Source of the DNA: Nitrospirales bacterium | GTDB lineage: Bacteria > Nitrospirota > Nitrospiria > Nitrospirales > UBA8639 | NCBI GenBank assembly: GCA_029261305.1 | Contig: JAJDBO010000199.1 | Coordinates: 1 to 19,386 of the forward strand | Reading direction: 5' to 3' | Length of the DNA: 19,386 nucleotides | In this document: in pieces, positions 16,236 through 19,386 of the stretch | Layout of the letters: every line of letters starts with the position of its first letter | How positions within the stretch are numbered: the first letter of the stretch is position 1 | Notes under the pieces: model-generated | What the model was told of the DNA's origin: nothing | Seen by the model: only the letters and a program-made list of their open reading frames with translations | Databases searched by the model: none | Made by a program: the position numbers and the translations under genes

Positions 16236-16901
16236 ATGGATAAGTACGTACAAGACTTGAATGAGCAGACCATCCCACAAAGGAAGGTCTTAGTGGCAGA
16301 AGATGATCGGATTTCCCGTCGAACTGTCGTGTCAGCCTTGACTCGCGGAGGCAATCAGGTCGTCGAAGCCGAGGATGGGGTAGAGGCATGGGAGGTTCTT
16401 CAAGATCCCAATGCGCCACGGCTGGCTATCTTAGATTGGATGATGCCTGGCTTGGATGGACTCCAATTGTGCCGTGACCTGAAGGGAGCCAGGGATGGGA
16501 AAAACCGCTACCTTATTTTGGTGACCGCCAAAGGGGATCGGCAAGATGTTGTGAAAGGGCTTGAGGCAGGGGCGGATGATTATCTTGTCAAACCGTTTGA
16601 TGCGGAAGAATTGCGTGCTCGAGTGCGAGTAGGATTTCGGGTTCTTGACCTTCAAGAGAAACTTGCTCATCGCGTTGACGAATTAGAACAGGCCATTTGC
16701 CAAATTAAGCAATTACAAGGTCTCTTGCCAATCTGTTCATATTGCAAAAAGATTCGAGATGATGGGAATTATTGGCAGCAGGTGGAGGAGTATTTAGGGC
16801 AACATTCGGAAGTGAAATTTAGCCACGGCATTTGTCCGATGTGTTATGAAAAGGAAATGGTTCCTCAACTTGCGGCACTCAAAAATGAGAATAGGCACTG
16901 A
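16236..16901 (+). CDS. Response regulator with coiled coil and C-terminal Cys4 motif
   Basis: The 221-residue protein has a full receiver domain (about 17-135): acidic Glu22-Asp23-Asp24, phosphoacceptor Asp67 (AILDWMMPGLDG), Thr97 and Lys119 (YLVKPFDAEEL). A helical, coiled-coil-like linker runs from about 137 to 162. The tail then reads LPICSYCKKIRDDGNYW (165-180) and FSHGICPMCYEK (195-206), two CxxC pairs (Cys167/170, Cys200/203) that look metal-binding or redox-active. From memory this tail recurs at the C-terminus of many REC, PAS and GAF proteins, but I know no established function. ATG 16236 has no visible Shine-Dalgarno sequence. It follows the previous receiver by 60 bp; co-transcription is likely but unproven. 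Confidence 0.88.
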   Translation: MDKYVQDLNEQTIPQRKVLVAEDDRISRRTVVSALTRGGNQVVEAEDGVEAWEVLQDPNAPRLAILDWMMPGLDGLQLCRDLKGARDGKNRYLILVTAKGDRQDVVKGLEAGADDYLVKPFDAEELRARVRVGFRVLDLQEKLAHRVDELEQAICQIKQLQGLLPICSYCKKIRDDGNYWQQVEEYLGQHSEVKFSHGICPMCYEKEMVPQLAALKNENRH

Positions 16902-16996
16902 TGATCCCTCCTGTAGCCACATGCTTTTCCCTCTCTAAACCGTACAGTATCTGAAACTTCACCAGTTAACGGGATCTCGATCCTTTCCGTAGGTCT

Positions 16997-17809
16997 TCAC
17001 TTCAGTACGTTCTCAGAGTCGGTAGCCTTGGAGTCTGGAGAAATATTCTCAATAGCCCATGTTGTCCACAGGTGAACGATAGCGGTCGTATCTTCCTTCG
17101 CGGCTTTTTGTAGAGAAGGCAGATCGGCCTGATCTCCAAGCTTTCCAATTCGGTAGGCAGCTTCGGTTCGCACCCCCGCACTTCGATCCCTAGACAAGAG
17201 TTTGCGTATGGAGGGAAGTGCCTCTCGATCTCCTAATTCACCCAAGGCCGCAATGGCTCCTTGTCGAACAACTGCATCAGAATCCTTTAACGCCGTGAGT
17301 AGGGCGGAATACGCTTCTTTCCCCTCAAGCTGCATGAGTGCTTGGACAACGGCACGCCGACTCTGAACCTCACCAACGGCTAACCCTTCTACGAGTAAAG
17401 GAATCATGGGCTGACGGAGCCCAACATTGCCTAGAGCCTTGGCTGCAGAATTCTTGACCGTGAGGTGTTCGTCTCCCAATGCTGAAACTAAGGCCATCGC
17501 AGCATCCGTGTTGACTTCTTCTCCGATTTGGCCAAGGGCCCAAGCACTATACTCTCTGACTAATGCGTCAGGGTCCGATAAGGCGTTGACTAATCCTTGG
17601 GTTCCGGCTGAGTGCCCAACTTTTCCAAGAGAGAGGGCCGCCGTTCGTCGAACATCTGGTGATGAATCTTTGAGCAGTTCAACGAGGGTAGCGGTCAGGC
17701 TTAAAGGATCGTGCTGTGTGGCCTCTGGCTGACATCCGACAGCCCCCAGCACGAATAAGATACTGACCACGATGGAGGATAGGAAATTCTTCACGTGCGG
17801 TGTATTCAA
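16997..17809 (-). CDS. HEAT-repeat lipoprotein
   Basis: A 270-residue protein with a signal peptide (hydrophobic about 10-24) ending in a lipobox-like AVGC, Cys26. It would be a lipid-anchored periplasmic or outer-membrane-facing protein. Residues 35-260 are about seven HEAT/PBS-lyase-type helical repeats of roughly 30 residues. Examples are SPDVRRTAALSLGKVG (50-65), DALVREYSAWALGQIG (81-96), HLTVKNSAAKALGNVG (115-130) and DAVVRQGAIAALGELG (178-193). Such solenoids bind other proteins; no catalytic residues are evident. The open frame starts at TTG 17809, 9 bp after the Tat-like gene's stop; GTG 17794 is an alternative, and neither has a good ribosome site, so translational coupling is likely. 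The partner is unknown. Confidence 0.85.
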   Translation of the reverse strand: MNTPHVKNFLSSIVVSILFVLGAVGCQPEATQHDPLSLTATLVELLKDSSPDVRRTAALSLGKVGHSAGTQGLVNALSDPDALVREYSAWALGQIGEEVNTDAAMALVSALGDEHLTVKNSAAKALGNVGLRQPMIPLLVEGLAVGEVQSRRAVVQALMQLEGKEAYSALLTALKDSDAVVRQGAIAALGELGDREALPSIRKLLSRDRSAGVRTEAAYRIGKLGDQADLPSLQKAAKEDTTAIVHLWTTWAIENISPDSKATDSENVLK

Positions 17810-17818
17810 TACTGGATA

Positions 17819-18631
17819 CTAAGGTGATGAGGGTGGGTCCTTGGGTAAGGGCGGCTGCTTGGCTATTTCAATGGTTTGTTCTACTTCCTTTTGTGCCGAA
17901 TCTAATTCTGCTTGAATCGTTCGCATTTCGGGATCAATGGCGTTGCGCACATCGGCAGTAGCTTCTCGGAAGGTTCTCAACGCACCACCGAGGCCTTCTC
18001 CGAGGTTTTGCATGTCATCTGGGGATCCAGCGCTTGGTTTCGCTTGGGCGGACTTAGCTTGAATCGCTGCTTGTTGCGCTTGCACTCGCGCGACGGCTTC
18101 TTTGTTGACCACGGCCGATGGACGTTTTCCCGTTGGGGTTGGGGCCGCTGATGCAGGCATGGGGGGATATTGAGCTATGGGTTGTGGCACAGAGCTTGCT
18201 GCTCGTTGTTCCATGGTCACTGGTGAATGTCTTTCAACATACGTAGATTCTGGTGCGATGGCGGGTTCAGTCGATGGTGGGAGAACAGGTTCTGGTTTGA
18301 GGCCACCATACACCGCTGCAGCCAAAGTGCCAGGCGTTTGCTCTGTCCCTGGTTTATACGGTTGTTGTGTCACGGGTTGGGCGACGGGTTGAGCTGTTCC
18401 TGCTTCCTGGACTCCAGGAGCGGCAGCGGGTTGGGCTTGCATTTGAGCTTCAGGTGCTGGGCCAGGATTTTGTTCTTCAATCGGGGGCGGAATCTCATTG
18501 ATTTCTTTTTTGAAGCCCTTGAGTGCCTTTCCTACCCCTTCACCAATCTGAGGGAGTCGACCGGCTCCAAAGATAATCAAAACAATAACCAGAATAATAA
18601 CCAGTTCAGAAATTCCCATTGTGCCAAACAT
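17819..18631 (-). CDS. TatA/TatB-like twin-arginine translocase protein with very long tail
   Basis: The N-terminus is a clear TatA/TatB module: short periplasmic start with GISEL, a membrane helix (about 8-22), the FG hinge (FGAGRLP, 21-27) and the amphipathic helix QIGEGVGKALKGFKKEINEI (28-47). Family members form or seed the pore that exports folded proteins with twin-arginine signals. The rest is unusual: 270 residues in total against about 60-90 for TatA and about 170 for E. coli TatB. Residues 48-205 are rich in Pro, Ala and Gln and likely disordered. Residues 207-228 (MQNLGEGLGGALRTFREATA) echo the first amphipathic helix, followed by a charged helix and a proline-rich end. ATG 18631 has GAGGA 8 nt upstream. 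No tatC is in the window. TatA versus TatB cannot be settled by sequence alone. Confidence 0.88.
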   Translation of the reverse strand: MFGTMGISELVIILVIVLIIFGAGRLPQIGEGVGKALKGFKKEINEIPPPIEEQNPGPAPEAQMQAQPAAAPGVQEAGTAQPVAQPVTQQPYKPGTEQTPGTLAAAVYGGLKPEPVLPPSTEPAIAPESTYVERHSPVTMEQRAASSVPQPIAQYPPMPASAAPTPTGKRPSAVVNKEAVARVQAQQAAIQAKSAQAKPSAGSPDDMQNLGEGLGGALRTFREATADVRNAIDPEMRTIQAELDSAQKEVEQTIEIAKQPPLPKDPPSSP

Positions 18632-18688
18632 ATGATTGTTCCTCAGCCTAAAGTGCGTGAAACTCTTAACCTATAGGTCTAAGGAATC

Positions 18689-18718
18689 ATGGTAATGACC
18701 TAGAACTTGTGGTGTCAA
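18689..18718 (-). promoter_or_regulatory. Candidate promoter of the tat-like/HEAT gene pair
   Basis: On the minus strand a perfect TTGACA (18718-18713) is followed after 18 bp by TACCAT (18694-18689, four of six matches to TATAAT). Transcription would begin near 18682, about 50 nt before the ATG at 18631. Confidence 0.45.
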
Positions 18719-18748
18719 CCCGTGGGGAAATTAGGATTGTTGAAAAAA

Positions 18749-18763
18749 GCCGCCAGCAGCGGT
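18749..18763. terminator. Short GC-rich hairpin flanked by an A6/T6 run
   Basis: GCCGC-CAGCA-GCGGT forms a 5-bp stem (the outer pair is G-U as plus-strand RNA). On the minus strand the stem is followed by TTTTTT (18748-18743), the form of an intrinsic terminator. It would stop minus-strand RNA before the tat-like promoter. No minus-strand gene upstream is seen, so it may only insulate against antisense RNA. The stem is short. Confidence 0.3.
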
Positions 18764-18806
18764 CTTAGGCATTTCCTGTGCTCAGGCGAGGGCAATTACG
18801 TCGTTC

Positions 18807-18834
18807 TTGTATTGATCCCATCCCATGATACAAT
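18807..18834 (+). promoter_or_regulatory. Extended -10 promoter immediately before the 18841 gene
   Basis: TGATACAAT (18826-18834) is an extended -10 element with TACAAT as hexamer (five of six). TTGTAT at 18807-18812, 16 bp upstream, is a partial -35. The expected transcription start, about 7 nt after the hexamer, falls at or next to the ATG at 18841. Confidence 0.5.
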
Positions 18835-18840
18835 CCAGCC

Positions 18841-19293
18841 ATGTCGGATTTGGCCTTACCGAAAGTTCCACAATATCGGATGACCTTGTTTTATGGGCCG
18901 GAGCCTCATGAGACTGATCCAATGGTCGTGTATTGTGTATTTAATGTGAAGAAACGAAGTTGGAAGGGTGGAGTTCAGGTGGCTATTGAAATGACCAAGA
19001 CTCAGTTGGCCCACATCCGCGAACGCTTTGAATTTGATCAGTGGCTCCAGGGATCAATTGTTCACCTTCCGGAATCAGAGCGAGTGGACTTCTTGGAACG
19101 GGGACCCGACATATTTGTTCAACAGGTTTGTCTCATAAAACTCCATTTGGCTATTGAGGCGGGGATCAAGCAGGAAAATACTCGAATGCCCAAAGATGCT
19201 CTTGTTGCAGAATTAGATGAAGTTCTTGAAAAAAAAGAATTGTCGGTGAAGCAAGAGATTTTACAAGAGTTGGACATCGAGCTCCCAGGCTAA
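18841..19293 (+). CDS. Conserved-looking hypothetical protein, function unknown
   Basis: A 150-residue soluble protein I do not recognise. The first half looks strand-rich (YRMTLFYGPEPHETDPMVVYCVFNVKKRSW, split at about 12-41) and mentions no known motif. The second half is helical and charged, ending with a Glu/Lys-rich stretch (about 122-147). There is no signal peptide or membrane segment. Codon use looks like the neighbours and the frame is uninterrupted for its whole length. ATG 18841 has no Shine-Dalgarno sequence, and a promoter -10 box ends only 6 nt before it, so translation from a leaderless mRNA is possible. It is divergent from the tat-like gene with a 209-bp gap. The closing 93 bp of the window (19294-19386) hold nothing I can name. 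Confidence 0.75.
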   Translation: MSDLALPKVPQYRMTLFYGPEPHETDPMVVYCVFNVKKRSWKGGVQVAIEMTKTQLAHIRERFEFDQWLQGSIVHLPESERVDFLERGPDIFVQQVCLIKLHLAIEAGIKQENTRMPKDALVAELDEVLEKKELSVKQEILQELDIELPG

Positions 19294-19386
19294 CCGCCGT
19301 TTATTTGCAAGATTCCGGTGGATCGGTTAAATAAAATAGAAGGGCTTTCCCTCTTACCGCTAGTGAATTCAGGAAGAGTTCCCTTT

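Noticed and set aside
16902..16996. Convergent gap between the Cys4 regulator and the HEAT gene as a bidirectional terminator
   Set aside because: GGATC-TC-GATCC near 16974 has too small a loop and no T-run on either side; no convincing terminator.

Overview
The window looks like chromosomal housekeeping DNA from a Gram-negative-type bacterium with moderate GC. My best guess is a member of the Nitrospirota, close to Nitrospira. That rests on gene order and protein style only (a long-tailed TatA-like protein, a HEAT-repeat lipoprotein, REC proteins ending in a four-cysteine motif), so the taxon is inference. GTG starts are common. I see no phage, insertion sequence, CRISPR array, rRNA or tRNA.

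Left half (1-10237), all on the minus strand, read from right to left: mreB-mreC-mreD-mrdA(PBP2)-rodA, then rng (RNase G), dprA and topA (topA runs off the left edge). This is the rod-shape elongation machinery: MreB filaments, the MreC/MreD membrane partners, the SEDS glycosyltransferase RodA and its class B transpeptidase PBP2. It is followed by an RNA-processing enzyme and two DNA-handling proteins. mreC and mreD overlap by 4 bp, and spacing from mreB through rodA is tight. A minus-strand TATAAT box lies 51 bp before mreB.

Middle (10238-12842): a 490-bp divergent intergenic region rich in inverted repeats, then leuC and leuD on the plus strand (3-isopropylmalate dehydratase large and small subunits, leucine synthesis). 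The DNA just before leuC can be drawn as a closed multi-stem RNA (about 10478-10610). It is the most interesting non-coding signal here.

Right part (13124-19386): a Kef-type cation:proton antiporter with a C-terminal RCK module. After it come three small plus-strand signalling genes: a STAS protein, a stand-alone CheY-like receiver, and a receiver with a coiled coil and a Cys4 tail. Convergent to these on the minus strand are a TatA/TatB-like gene with an exceptionally long tail and a HEAT-repeat lipoprotein starting 9 bp after it. Finally an unidentified plus-strand gene has an extended -10 box so close to its ATG that the mRNA may be leaderless.

I found no clear new multi-gene system. The most unusual items are the leuC leader, the duplicated Tat helix motif, the Cys4-tailed regulator and the possible leaderless orphan gene.
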